A stretch of 64,000 nt of DNA from Candidatus Poseidonia sp. (GCA_016778305.1 JADHPT010000008.1:1-64000); one strand, 5' to 3'; counted from the stretch's first letter, positions 36,764 through 45,807 are shown. Numbers and translations: made by a program. The notes: generated from the sequence alone by a model not told the origin.

Positions 36764-37618
36764 TCATTCTCCTCCGCGTAACAATTCCATTTGCCGCCAT
36801 GACGAGACCAAGGCAGAAAAGGTGAGCAACTCACGGTGAGGTAAGTGATCTTCCAATGCTGTTTCTGGGTCTCCAGGCTCTGCAAGTTGAACGATAGCCA
36901 TGATGCTGTTTCCTTCAACCGAGGTCAACATTCCTGAATCGATCGCTTTCTGTGTAAAACTCACAGCTGCCATGCCTGACATATGATCAAGCAAAAGGGC
37001 AGAAACGGTCGGTGCTCCAATTTGATTTGCAGAACCCGTATGGGATGCAGCAGGGGCGTTCAAGAAGGGATTTGCAGCGAGGGCTTGAGCCTCATACAAC
37101 TCAACCAATGGTGCTTTATCGTCTTCCATCATGCGGGAACTTCCGCCGACTTCAACAACTTCTCCAGAAGCGGTAATAATTCGGTCCCCCGATGAAACTT
37201 CATCGTCGCCTTCAACAACTTCGTGTTCTGATGAGGATTCAACCTCAGCAGCGGCTTGGGGCAATCCGCCTTCTTCCAATCGCCCCTCAACCATCCGCAG
37301 CACATCCTCTACCATATCGAGACGACTGCTGATGAGTCGCTCAAGTCCAGATGTATCGAGGGTGGCCGGTGGTAGATTCACTGGCGCACTTTGCGGTGCG
37401 AGTGCCGCTGCCACGTTCGGCACGCTCTGCTGGCTGTTAATCCGAGCTCTTGTTGGTCCGGGAGAAATGGTCCATGCATCCTCTTCGCTCAGCATTCCCT
37501 GTTCGGGGAACGGAACCTGTTCAATGGCCACATTGGCCAAGATTTTCAGGCGTTCTTCGCTTAGATTCTGGTCTGGGTTTCTATTTCCACCGGAGTTTCC
37601 ACTAAATGGCCATGCCAT
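36764..37618 (-). CDS. ArlC/D/E-like archaellum cytosolic ring protein
   Basis: The 284-aa soluble protein has a long low-complexity middle (Ala/Pro/Ser/Glu) and a helical segment with ISSRLDMVEDVLRMVEGRLEEGG. The C-terminal domain (about 210-284; APTVSALLLDHMSGMAAVSFTQKAIDSGMLTS) matches the FlaD/FlaE-type domain that couples the motor to the chemotaxis adaptor ArlCDE ring. The gene sits between archaellins and arlF, where arlC/D/E normally lie. Only one such gene is present, so C, D and E functions may be combined. Confidence 0.72.
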   Translation of the reverse strand: MAWPFSGNSGGNRNPDQNLSEERLKILANVAIEQVPFPEQGMLSEEDAWTISPGPTRARINSQQSVPNVAAALAPQSAPVNLPPATLDTSGLERLISSRLDMVEDVLRMVEGRLEEGGLPQAAAEVESSSEHEVVEGDDEVSSGDRIITASGEVVEVGGSSRMMEDDKAPLVELYEAQALAANPFLNAPAASHTGSANQIGAPTVSALLLDHMSGMAAVSFTQKAIDSGMLTSVEGNSIMAIVQLAEPGDPETALEDHLPHRELLTFSALVSSWRQMELLRGGE

Positions 37619-37660
37619 TCATATTCCTCCATATTGATTCGAGTAAACCCGAACCAAACA

Positions 37661-38242
37661 TCAGATCAGCGGTGTACCTTGGTTCACGTTAGCAGGGATG
37701 TTCATTGTCTCAAATGTCGTACCACCGCCACCAACGTGCAAGTAAAGTTGCACGTCAAGGTTAGCGTTATTAGCAGCATTTGGCGCACATGCGCCGCCGG
37801 GGATGGTAATCATCACTGGCATATTTGGCTGAATGGTACCGATATTGACGTTGGTTTGATCCATTTCGTCAACAACAACTGCGTTTGCTACACCTCCACC
37901 TTCAATTGGTGTGGCACTTGCTGGGCATATAAGTTGGAAGAAAATTGTAGTGGTGGCGATGCCGTCACTACCCGGAGACAAACGAGCATAAACTTCGTAA
38001 TCAGTTGCCGCAGTTGTTCCAGCGTAGACTTGGTTGATCATGAGTTTTCCGTTCATTGATTCAGCGGTGTCGTCACCGGTTGACTGTGCATTCTGTTGAA
38101 GCTTTTCTGCAGTTTGAATAATGACTGCTGCTGCAACTGCGGCAACGAGAATGAGCGCGATAAACACGATCATTGCACCGATACCGATCGCGGCAAACTT
38201 GTCATCTTCAAGATTGGTTTGGGTTCGAGTGTTGGACTTCAT
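37661..38242 (-). CDS. arlB: Archaellin 2 (major filament protein)
   Basis: The 193-aa protein has a short leader followed by the archaellin hydrophobic core (AAIGIGAMIVFIALILVAA) that packs into the filament after ArlK/PibD processing, and then a divergent beta-rich outer domain. The leader end reads LEDDKF before AAIGIG, acidic rather than the usual basic-Gly. The start overlaps the stop of the first archaellin by 4 nt (ATGA). Two Cys (LICPAS and GGACAP) may pair. It is secreted and polymerised by ArlI/ArlJ. Confidence 0.93.
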   Translation of the reverse strand: MKSNTRTQTNLEDDKFAAIGIGAMIVFIALILVAAVAAAVIIQTAEKLQQNAQSTGDDTAESMNGKLMINQVYAGTTAATDYEVYARLSPGSDGIATTTIFFQLICPASATPIEGGGVANAVVVDEMDQTNVNIGTIQPNMPVMITIPGGACAPNAANNANLDVQLYLHVGGGGTTFETMNIPANVNQGTPLI

Positions 38243-38820
38243 ACAACCACGTCTCCTGCGTTAACAGTTGCACCGTACTTGAGTACTTCATATGTGAACC
38301 CACCAGCGCCTGCTTGAATGACAAGGGTGTCAGATTGAAGTGCTGCAGGGGCACATGCTCCAGTTGGAGCGATTTGAAGAACGTACGTGCTACCTGGTAG
38401 GATATTTGCTACTGCACCGGCAGTTCCGAGTAGGGAAGCTGCTTGGGCAGTGATACCGGCAACTTGGTTAAAGTTACCGAATTGAGACAATCCGTTACCA
38501 GCACCATTTCCTTCGCAAATGATATTGTATTCAATATCAATTGCAGCCAATGGATCAGATCCAGGGGCAAGTTCGAAGGTTATGTACAGATTTGCACCAG
38601 CGTTGGTGAGCACGATAGAGTTGATGAAGATTTTACCTGCCATCATGTCTGTTGTGTCCTCACCAGTCGCCTGCGCGTTTTGTTGCAGCTTTTCAGCCGT
38701 CTGTATAATGACGGCTGCAGCAACTGCAGCTACAAGAATCAGGGCAATGAAGACAATCATTGCACCAATACCGATAGCCGCAAGTTCATCGCGGTTTTCG
38801 TTCGTTTTTTCGTTTTTCAT
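38239..38820 (-). CDS. arlB: Archaellin 1 (major filament protein)
   Basis: The start is at ATG 38820, preceded by GGTGA; the frame upstream to 39099 is a shadow of the previous gene. It is 193 aa, equal in length to its partner. After the leader NENRDEL, the core from AAIGIG through EKLQQNAQ is almost identical in protein to archaellin 2, while the outer domains differ completely. It shares a GGACAP-like (APTGACAP) Cys and an early ICEGN Cys. The tandem pair probably gives a heteropolymeric filament or a hook-like variant. Confidence 0.94.
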   Translation of the reverse strand: MKNEKTNENRDELAAIGIGAMIVFIALILVAAVAAAVIIQTAEKLQQNAQATGEDTTDMMAGKIFINSIVLTNAGANLYITFELAPGSDPLAAIDIEYNIICEGNGAGNGLSQFGNFNQVAGITAQAASLLGTAGAVANILPGSTYVLQIAPTGACAPAALQSDTLVIQAGAGGFTYEVLKYGATVNAGDVVV

Positions 38821-38858
38821 ATTTTTCACCATTTTTTTATTTTTTTGATCCCCCGCTC
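38821..38858 (-). promoter_or_regulatory. A-rich leader before the archaellin pair
   Basis: On the minus strand a GC-rich inverted repeat (CCCGC-ACGGA-GCGGG) is followed by AAAAAAATAAAAAAATGG and the GGTGA ribosome site. It could be an internal TATA-like promoter or an RNA stabiliser/processing site boosting the two archaellins relative to the large genes upstream. No experimental basis; inferred from position. Confidence 0.3.
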
Positions 38859-38881
38859 CGTGCGGGTGGAATTGGACAGGG

Positions 38882-39829
38882 TCAAGAAGAACCTCCTTGA
38901 CCAAGGTTGATGCGAAGTGGCATACGTATTGTTGCCACTTCATCGGAAGCGAGTGAACGGATGAATGGAACTTCCTCTGCGAGGAAACCTGGAGGGACCC
39001 AAGGTGTGAGTAGAATTTCGCTGAGCGGTTCCATCGAGCGGTTTTGTGCTCGCATTGTGACCGTAATTTCTCCCGATCGCATCTCATAGGCGGTGGCAAC
39101 CGATAACTTTCGAGTCAGTGGCGTATCTTCCGACGTAAGGCGATAATCTGGCTTAATTTCAAAGCGAAGTGGAATGTTGCCTCCGGGCGCAATGATGGGG
39201 AGGTCGACATTTGGCGGGAACGCAGTCCACCCTTCAGGAACCGGTGGTTTGAGGCGCAACATAGGCATGGGGATTGGGCCGTCGTTGATAATGCGGACAA
39301 GAAGCACACCCGCATCTCCACCGGCTGGCCATCGTGTGTCTACGCCCATCCAAAAATGCCTGAAGAGGAAAGGGTTGAGCGTCGATGTATTTCCACCGAT
39401 CAAATCCTCAAGCAAGTCTTCGACTTCAATTGTTGATTGACGAATGTCCCCGATTTCAGCTGCCGCTGTGGATTCTCGCAATTTGTACAAGATACGTTCT
39501 GCCTCCTCAAGGGAGATGTGTTTGTGGGTCAGCAACCGATGCAACATGGCAATGCTCCGACGCAGATGGAGGACATCTTCCTCCAACTCATCAAGCGTTT
39601 TCTCAGCGATTTTGATGTTCTTCTTGGCCCGTCCAAGTTGGTGCATACCCAGGTATACCTTGGCTTCACCGAGATCCATTTCAGTTTCGGAGAGTGATGG
39701 ATTTTCTTGCCGAGCGGCCTTTCGAGCGATACGCTCTAAGGTTTGTGAAGCCTCGAGAATGCCTCGCTCGCGGTCAGCCAATTCTTGAGCCATGACGTCG
39801 TCGGGAGTATCAAATTCATCCTCAGTCAT
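38882..39829 (-). CDS. Coiled-coil plus beta-sandwich protein in archaellum locus
   Basis: It is 315 aa from ATG 39829, eight bases inside the end of the preceding gene and preceded by GGAGGTGA; the longer frame to 39958 is not used. Residues ~15-150 form helical, charged heptad-like segments (ADRERGILEASQTLERIARKAARQ, ELEEDVLHLRRSIAMLHRLL). Residues ~165-310 are a beta domain with phrases VRIINDGPIPMPMLRLKPPVPEGW and TVTMRAQNRSMEPLSEILLTPWVPPG, like NEW3/CARDB-type folds. There is no signal peptide, so it is probably cytosolic. It is not a standard arl gene; its coupling suggests a motor or scaffold accessory role. Confidence 0.7.
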   Translation of the reverse strand: MTEDEFDTPDDVMAQELADRERGILEASQTLERIARKAARQENPSLSETEMDLGEAKVYLGMHQLGRAKKNIKIAEKTLDELEEDVLHLRRSIAMLHRLLTHKHISLEEAERILYKLRESTAAAEIGDIRQSTIEVEDLLEDLIGGNTSTLNPFLFRHFWMGVDTRWPAGGDAGVLLVRIINDGPIPMPMLRLKPPVPEGWTAFPPNVDLPIIAPGGNIPLRFEIKPDYRLTSEDTPLTRKLSVATAYEMRSGEITVTMRAQNRSMEPLSEILLTPWVPPGFLAEEVPFIRSLASDEVATIRMPLRINLGQGGSS

Positions 39830-42800
39830 CCGAATCACCTCCTTCATCAAATTTGAATTCTTCATCCATGATGTTGCTCTTTTCTGCCGCACCAGATGTA
39901 ACTGGGGTTGAGGCAGGTGCCCGTTCGCCGAGAATTGCAGTAAGGTCAAGACCGTCATCCGCTAAATCATTGAGCAAGCGAGCCGGATCACCAAGGTCCC
40001 GTTCAATGCGAATGGCCTTGATTTCAGCATCGGTCATGCGACCGTAGAGGTTGCCGTAAAGACGGTCCGAGCGGCGTAGGATATACCATACTCCTGCCAT
40101 GATGGCCACGAAGTATGCGGCCATCATCAACAAGTTATCACTGTCCGTAGCCAATTGTGCTGGTAGGCCGAGCACGATAGCGAGCATTCCTAACACGGGA
40201 ATTGAAAGGATGATGGTCAATTGGCGACGGCCGTCTGTTAGGGCGTCAAAATGATCGGAATATACCGTTGAGATACCCTTTCGAGCGCGCTGGTAATCTT
40301 CGTGGATGAGGCGGAATTCTTCGCTGCTCTTCCAAGTCATGCGCCAAATCCACAATCCACACAGAATCAGAACCGTAGGTCCCCAATACGACGCATTGAA
40401 CAGATGGAAGGCAAAGCCGAAACTGATGACTCCAGCATAAACGCCGGCTAATTGCCACTTTTCAGATTGGCTTGCGAGCCGTGTGAAGATCACAGATAAC
40501 AAAGCCGCAACCGCACAGGCAATAAAGGCAATTGAGAGGTCGGGTGACCATGATTGAACGGTGATTTCGAGTTGCAATGCATCGTTATCTGCTTGGTTAT
40601 TCTCACCAACATAGAGGTACTCCATCGATGCAGTACAGGAGATGGTTCGTGAGGCCTCCCACCAATCGATGGTATTTGCCTGCACGTCCCACTGGAAGGT
40701 GTGGTTGTCACGAGGGCCAAGAACTGCGAGGTTAACCGGAGTTGAGAGAATCGTCACATCGCCGTCACAGTCGAGCAATGGAGTGATGCCAAGGGCTTGT
40801 GCAGTACCGTCATTTTTCACAACCATGGAGTAGGTTGTTGCTTGACCTTCATAGAAAATTTTTTCATCAGGTCCGTGAGATTCCACTTCGGGGTCGGCAT
40901 AAACGGCTAATTTGTAAGTAAAAGTCTCCTCATCATAAACCGTGTAGCCGTTGTTTTCATCAGGATGATACAGTCTGAAGGTGAGGTCCCAGCCGTCTCC
41001 TGCGAGGATATCGGGGGGGTTTGGTGTGTCGATGACGAGTGTGATTGGGTCGCTGGTCACCCATGGCTGGCGAGAGGGGAGCGTGACACGGGTGTCCGCT
41101 CCCAGCGAAGTTGAACCACAATATTGTGACAAATTCAGTGGTGTATCTTCACCCCCAACTCTTAGGCTAAACGACCATTCGTAATCTGATGCATTCTGTC
41201 CAACGCTGGCCATGTCAAGAAGTCGAGAGGATTGGCAGAGCTCAATCTCATAACCGATGGCCTCGATTTGACCGGTGGGGATGTGAGAGTAGGTGATGAA
41301 GTATTCCTTCTCTCCATAATCTTGAGGTGGTGCAACCGGTGTGTCACTTTCCTCAAAGAAGCGATCCATCACGAGATTTGTGTAGAACTCAGCGCTGCCT
41401 TGAACCTCGGCATCCGCTGGTTGGAGCTTCACAATGAGGTTGGCGGCGAGGGTGAGAGCCGGTTGAGTTGCCGTATTTTTTACGGTGAAGGTGAATTGTG
41501 TGGGAGTCCCTTTCTTGAGATCGAGTGTTTGGGGAGCCGAATTTGAAATCTCCCAGTCTGTACTGGGTGTAGCAAGGCCGCCTTGGAGAAGTGAGTACGT
41601 GATGTTAACGGTCACGTCTGCATTTCCTGTATTGGTGACCATTACATCCCACGTGCGGGATGTACCACGGTGGTATTCCTTGGTGGCTGGCCACTCGTCC
41701 ACTTCCACCATGAACAGAGGGTTGACGATGAAGTCGAAGGTGTGAACCTTGAGGACCTCATCGGTTGTAGCGTTCAGAATACGCATGGTGACGGGATAGA
41801 TCTGACCGTTGAGCAAATCTTCATCTCCGCCGAGAGGTGGAACCGCTACCGAGAAGGTATCGGAGTAGGCTTCATCCACACCAAGGTTGAGCGGCAGATT
41901 GGCCGAAGTAACCGTCCAATTTCCAGCAACTTTCGTTTCAAGAATGATGTCTTCGACGAGGTTTCCATTATTTGTGAGTGTGAAATTGACTTCCTGATTT
42001 GTTCCTGGGATGACGCCGAGACTGAGTGGCGTATCCACCATAATGCCGTGTTCTTCGCTGATGTTACCAATGACAAAAGAAGAAAGGTTGAGTCCTGAAT
42101 CAGCATTGGATACCCAGAGAATTGCAGAATAATTTGTCGCTGCTAAAGCGTCGCTTGATGGCGTGAGGCGAATCCGAACGGTTTCATCATAGCCTGCACC
42201 GATTTGGATGACGCTCGGGGTTTCAAGTTGGAACGTCAATTCTCCACGATTGGAATCATCAAGCCACAGATTGAAACTAGCAGGTGTATTTCCTACATTG
42301 CTCACCACCACGCTGGTGGTGATTGAGTCTCCAACGGAAAGGTTGATGATTTGCGTTGACGGATTAAGCAGGGCGTTGACCTTCTCTCCGACACGAATCG
42401 GTATGTCAAGTTGAGTAACGTAAGCACCACTGGCAAGGTCAAGAACTTGAATTTGGAGGTATTCAATGCTGTCCGCAGGAGCTTCTGGGTCGGTTGTTAC
42501 ATAGGTGGAGAAATTCTTCATGTGGACCAGATCATCAGAGGGATAATCTGCTACATCGGCAGGTACCGAAAGAAGGGTGGTAGACGGCATGAGGGTGGTA
42601 TTTGAGAAGGAAGCAACCCAATTTGCGGGCAGGGTATTCATCATCACCAAGGAATAGGAGGTCATGTTGTTACCGGTGTTGTTGAGTGAGAGGGGGACTT
42701 CTGTTTCTTCCCCGACCATGACGTCAAAGGGAGCGTAGTCTTGACCCTCAGCGCCGAGAATAGGCGGGACGACGAGTGTCAGCGTCTGCGTGATGGCTGA

Positions 42801-44735
42801 AGCGAGCACGTTGGAGCCCTGATGTACGCCACCCAGCGTAGGAGTGGCAGTAACAGGAAGGGTGAGTGTACCCGACATCGGGTAATCGTCAGCTGGCCCT
42901 TGCAACGTCATGACGGCTGCGGAACTTTGTCCGAGATTCATACCCGGGAAGGCCGTTGGCGTAAGGCCGACAGCCCAGCGTGTGGCTTCGTCAAAGCCAC
43001 CGGTGGAGTCCGAAACGAAGACCGGCGTTCCCAAAGAGAGCGTTGCATCAACCGTTTCTGTCAATTGGCTTACGAGATTATGACGGACCTCGACTTCCAG
43101 ATCAAGGATTTCCTCAAGACCAACGCCTTGACGAGCAAGCATGACTTCTTCAACGGTCATTTCGATATGTTCAGTGGGCAAGCCTGGGTCAACAATGACA
43201 ACTGGCTGGATGGTCACAGGAGCAGCACCGAGATCGGGCAAGCCTCCGTCGGTGGATTGGGCTTGAACCCACACAGACATTGAATCGCCAGCACGGTTGT
43301 ATTCTGCAGCGACGAGGGGATTTTTGATGCTTGCAGGCTTGACGTTCACAGCGATGTTCACGTCTTCGCCAGGTTGAAGAATGCCTGTTGAAGTACTGTC
43401 TAAGGAGACATCCCAGTTAATTGGGTTGGTTGAAACACCGGATGAGAGCATGAAGGTCGTAGGAGCGTTGCCCGTGTTCTCAACGTTTACTTGGATGGTC
43501 GCTTCGACCCCGGGAATCAACGTTGTAGCGGCAGTTGGCATCGTAACGTCGACTCCGTAGGATTCGCTTGCCAAGACAGTGGTCGAAACGGTCTTGGAGA
43601 GGGAAGCGCTGTTGGAGGCGACCGTGAGGGTCACAATCTCTGAATCTGTACGCTGTGCATCCACTGGAACGGCCACTTGAATCAAAACTGAACTCGTGAC
43701 GCCAGGAGAGAAGTTGGGGGTTTGCGAAGCTGGCGTCATCACCGTAACCCAACCGCTCACGTTGCTCTGGGAAACGGTGTAATCATCACTGGACAACCCG
43801 ACATTCTTCACAAGATAGGTGAGTGTGGAGCTTTGTCCGGGCTCTATGCTTCGATCGTGTGCCGGCGTGATTTCGAAATCAAAATTTGAAAAGACAACGA
43901 CTTGCGATAAGAATTCGACTGATTTTGACCAACCCACACCGCTCGCCGTCATGGTTCCGACGACGTCCCATGTCCCGCTACGAGAGGTGGCATCAAACGA
44001 CATCGCAATGCTTTGAGGGGTTGCTCCGCCGTTGTAAATCGAACCGGGATTAACAACTGGTATGGTTGATGAAGCCACGGAAAAAGTGTTGCTAGGATTC
44101 GCTACTTCGGTGAACGCAAGCGTGTATGCCGCTGAGAAATTCTTGACGCCATCGTTGCGAACAGCAATGGAGAAGGCATGAACGGATTGTGACCAAACAA
44201 CGTTCGTGGCGCCTCCAGTTGGCTGAGGGATGGTTACGATTGGGACGCTGGCATTTTGATAATGCTGGACATCAACAATCTTCTGTTCTTCGTTGTTCGC
44301 AGTATTAACGTCAGGGCTTGAAGTAACCCGTGCTTTGAGAATTTGATCATCGCCCAGTGTAGCAGCCCATGAAAAGACCTGCACCGCACTGCTCGCTCCC
44401 GCATTGATGACTCCAAGGTCAGCGGTATCAATGACGACATCCCCTGATGATGCAGTGCCTTGAAGCAAGAGAGAAAGAGATGCTTGACCGGCTGCGAGGC
44501 CAATGTTTTGGACTTGAATTCGCACGATGTGGGTGGAATCTTCTGCGATTACATTGCCGTTGAGGAGAATTGAGCCAGCGTCATCGAGCGTGAATGAGGA
44601 AATCACGAAATCCGGCGTTGAACGCCCGCTGTCTGCAACGGTAAGAGGAGCGACCATAGTGGCAACGAGAAGGGCAACCAGCGCATAAGCAAGTGTTGGC
44701 TTAGACAGTATCGGCACCCCCACTCGGCTTTTCAA
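39822..44735 (-). CDS. 1,637-aa secreted protein with 5-helix membrane end, in archaellum locus
   Basis: It starts at TTG 44735 (GTG at 44723 or 44717 is possible), inside the preceding gene. A signal peptide ends near LTVADSG (residues ~33-37). The outside part consists of repeated CARDB/NEW3-like beta domains, with recurring phrases such as VQNIGLAAG, VKNVGLSSDDYTV, VENTGNAPTTFML, SLNNTGNNMTSYSLVMMN, VSNVGNTPASFNLW and VTNTGNADVTVNITY, about seven to nine copies. Residues ~1,400-1,555 hold five membrane helices, then a ~80-residue acidic cytosolic tail (LNDLADDGLDLTAILGER). By operon position it may be an envelope or stator scaffold for the archaellum; that is inference. Confidence 0.8.
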   Translation of the reverse strand: MKSRVGVPILSKPTLAYALVALLVATMVAPLTVADSGRSTPDFVISSFTLDDAGSILLNGNVIAEDSTHIVRIQVQNIGLAAGQASLSLLLQGTASSGDVVIDTADLGVINAGASSAVQVFSWAATLGDDQILKARVTSSPDVNTANNEEQKIVDVQHYQNASVPIVTIPQPTGGATNVVWSQSVHAFSIAVRNDGVKNFSAAYTLAFTEVANPSNTFSVASSTIPVVNPGSIYNGGATPQSIAMSFDATSRSGTWDVVGTMTASGVGWSKSVEFLSQVVVFSNFDFEITPAHDRSIEPGQSSTLTYLVKNVGLSSDDYTVSQSNVSGWVTVMTPASQTPNFSPGVTSSVLIQVAVPVDAQRTDSEIVTLTVASNSASLSKTVSTTVLASESYGVDVTMPTAATTLIPGVEATIQVNVENTGNAPTTFMLSSGVSTNPINWDVSLDSTSTGILQPGEDVNIAVNVKPASIKNPLVAAEYNRAGDSMSVWVQAQSTDGGLPDLGAAPVTIQPVVIVDPGLPTEHIEMTVEEVMLARQGVGLEEILDLEVEVRHNLVSQLTETVDATLSLGTPVFVSDSTGGFDEATRWAVGLTPTAFPGMNLGQSSAAVMTLQGPADDYPMSGTLTLPVTATPTLGGVHQGSNVLASAITQTLTLVVPPILGAEGQDYAPFDVMVGEETEVPLSLNNTGNNMTSYSLVMMNTLPANWVASFSNTTLMPSTTLLSVPADVADYPSDDLVHMKNFSTYVTTDPEAPADSIEYLQIQVLDLASGAYVTQLDIPIRVGEKVNALLNPSTQIINLSVGDSITTSVVVSNVGNTPASFNLWLDDSNRGELTFQLETPSVIQIGAGYDETVRIRLTPSSDALAATNYSAILWVSNADSGLNLSSFVIGNISEEHGIMVDTPLSLGVIPGTNQEVNFTLTNNGNLVEDIILETKVAGNWTVTSANLPLNLGVDEAYSDTFSVAVPPLGGDEDLLNGQIYPVTMRILNATTDEVLKVHTFDFIVNPLFMVEVDEWPATKEYHRGTSRTWDVMVTNTGNADVTVNITYSLLQGGLATPSTDWEISNSAPQTLDLKKGTPTQFTFTVKNTATQPALTLAANLIVKLQPADAEVQGSAEFYTNLVMDRFFEESDTPVAPPQDYGEKEYFITYSHIPTGQIEAIGYEIELCQSSRLLDMASVGQNASDYEWSFSLRVGGEDTPLNLSQYCGSTSLGADTRVTLPSRQPWVTSDPITLVIDTPNPPDILAGDGWDLTFRLYHPDENNGYTVYDEETFTYKLAVYADPEVESHGPDEKIFYEGQATTYSMVVKNDGTAQALGITPLLDCDGDVTILSTPVNLAVLGPRDNHTFQWDVQANTIDWWEASRTISCTASMEYLYVGENNQADNDALQLEITVQSWSPDLSIAFIACAVAALLSVIFTRLASQSEKWQLAGVYAGVISFGFAFHLFNASYWGPTVLILCGLWIWRMTWKSSEEFRLIHEDYQRARKGISTVYSDHFDALTDGRRQLTIILSIPVLGMLAIVLGLPAQLATDSDNLLMMAAYFVAIMAGVWYILRRSDRLYGNLYGRMTDAEIKAIRIERDLGDPARLLNDLADDGLDLTAILGERAPASTPVTSGAAEKSNIMDEEFKFDEGGDSDD

Positions 44736-45120
44736 AGCGGTCGATGGTCACATTTCGGCCCTGTCGCTTCCATTGAGTCAGCAATTGTTCGAGCAGCGAT
44801 TGGTGTTCTTCCTCAGAAATGCCCAAACGTCGGCGCTCTTCCCACAGAAGTAATTGTTCCGTGCGTGTGAGGAGGGCATCTCGCAGATACAATTCGAGCG
44901 TGCGACGGTAGGCGTCACGGTCGGATATTGCGTACACGATGGTGTTGCCAGGTACTTGGTCAGCTCTGTTTTGAATGAGATTCCCGAGCATGAGCGCCTC
45001 GTCATACGTCAAATGTCGCTTGTCGAGGTCTGTTTGAATTCCACTTGCAATCTCTTGGAGTTCAAACTTCGTTTTCGAACGCTGAATATTCTTGAAGTGG
45101 CGGCGAGCCCTACGTGACAT
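44701..45120 (-). CDS. Small basic helical protein heading the archaellum locus
   Basis: It is 139 aa if started at ATG 45120, which follows GGTGAG; ATG 45135 and GTG 45192 are alternatives. The N terminus is very basic (MSRRARRHFKNIQRSKTK), then helical: RRTLELYLRDALLTRTEQLLLWEERRRLG and EEEHQSLLEQLLTQWKRQ. No family recognised; it could bind nucleic acid or act as an adaptor. Its end overlaps the start of the 1,637-aa gene by 35 nt, so it is the first gene of the unit and could act in its regulation. Confidence 0.6.
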   Translation of the reverse strand: MSRRARRHFKNIQRSKTKFELQEIASGIQTDLDKRHLTYDEALMLGNLIQNRADQVPGNTIVYAISDRDAYRRTLELYLRDALLTRTEQLLLWEERRRLGISEEEHQSLLEQLLTQWKRQGRNVTIDRFEKPSGGADTV

Positions 45121-45205
45121 ACGCCCACTCACCATACACTTCCCTGAGCCCTGCCAGTTATTGAAAGAATCGGTTGATTCTGCTGAACTCACCCATTATG
45201 ATTCA

Positions 45206-45214
45206 ATAAATATT
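45206..45214 (-). promoter_or_regulatory. TATA-like element before the archaellum locus
   Basis: The minus strand reads AATATTTAT, the most AT-rich archaeal promoter-like stretch between the divergent bcp gene and the first gene of the archaellum unit. A start of transcription about 25 nt downstream would fall near 45182, which favours the ATG starts at 45135 or 45120 over the GTG at 45192. Inference only. Confidence 0.4.
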
Positions 45215-45321
45215 CAACTTGCATAAAGGTGCGATAGCGGAGTAAATAGTCCAATAATGACACGCTTTTGTAAGAAAAAATCATCCAATTCCTTTTGGAG
45301 GCGAACCCACACCATGGAAAC

Positions 45322-45807
45322 ATGAGCGAAACGATTCAATTACAAACAGGCGAAAACGCCCCTGACTTCACAGCACTCGATCAGCAAGGAAACGAACACA
45401 GTCTCGCCGCCTACCGAGAAGCTGGTAAGCACGTTATCCTCTACTTTTATCCGAAGGATTCCACACCGGGATGCACTACACAAGCCTGTGATTTCCGAGA
45501 CAACATGGATCGACTTAACAACGGAGATTACGTTGTTCTTGGTGTTTCGAAGGACTCTCAAACCTCCCATCAGCGGTTCATTGAGAAGCAGGAACTTAAT
45601 TTTCCACTTCTGCTTGACGAGGACCTCGCCCTCCACAACGCGTTCGGCACTTGGCGTCTGAAGAAGAATTACGGTCGTGAATACATGGGGTGTGCCCGGT
45701 CAACTTTTGTCATCAATCCTGAAGGAACCCTTTCGTGGTGCCGGTACAACGTCAAAGCAAAAGGGCACGTTGGGATGTTGATGCGTGAACTCGGCATGAG
45801 CGAATGA
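45322..45807 (+). CDS. bcp: Bcp/PrxQ-type peroxiredoxin
   Basis: The protein is 161 aa from ATG 45322; the TTG at 45295 would add nine residues with no family similarity. The active site is PKDSTPGCTTQACDFRD, with the peroxidatic Cys in TPGCTTQAC and the resolving-type Cys five residues later, as in Bcp. The closing part STFVINPEGTLSWCRYNVKAKGH also matches. It reduces H2O2 and alkyl hydroperoxides. It begins a tight plus-strand run with the acyltransferase and flavin-reductase-like genes. Confidence 0.93.
   Translation: MSETIQLQTGENAPDFTALDQQGNEHSLAAYREAGKHVILYFYPKDSTPGCTTQACDFRDNMDRLNNGDYVVLGVSKDSQTSHQRFIEKQELNFPLLLDEDLALHNAFGTWRLKKNYGREYMGCARSTFVINPEGTLSWCRYNVKAKGHVGMLMRELGMSE

Noticed and set aside
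38821-39099. Upstream extension of archaellin 1 frame to 39099
   Set aside because: It overlaps the coiled-coil gene and has no archaellin leader; ATG 38820 with GGTGA is preferred.
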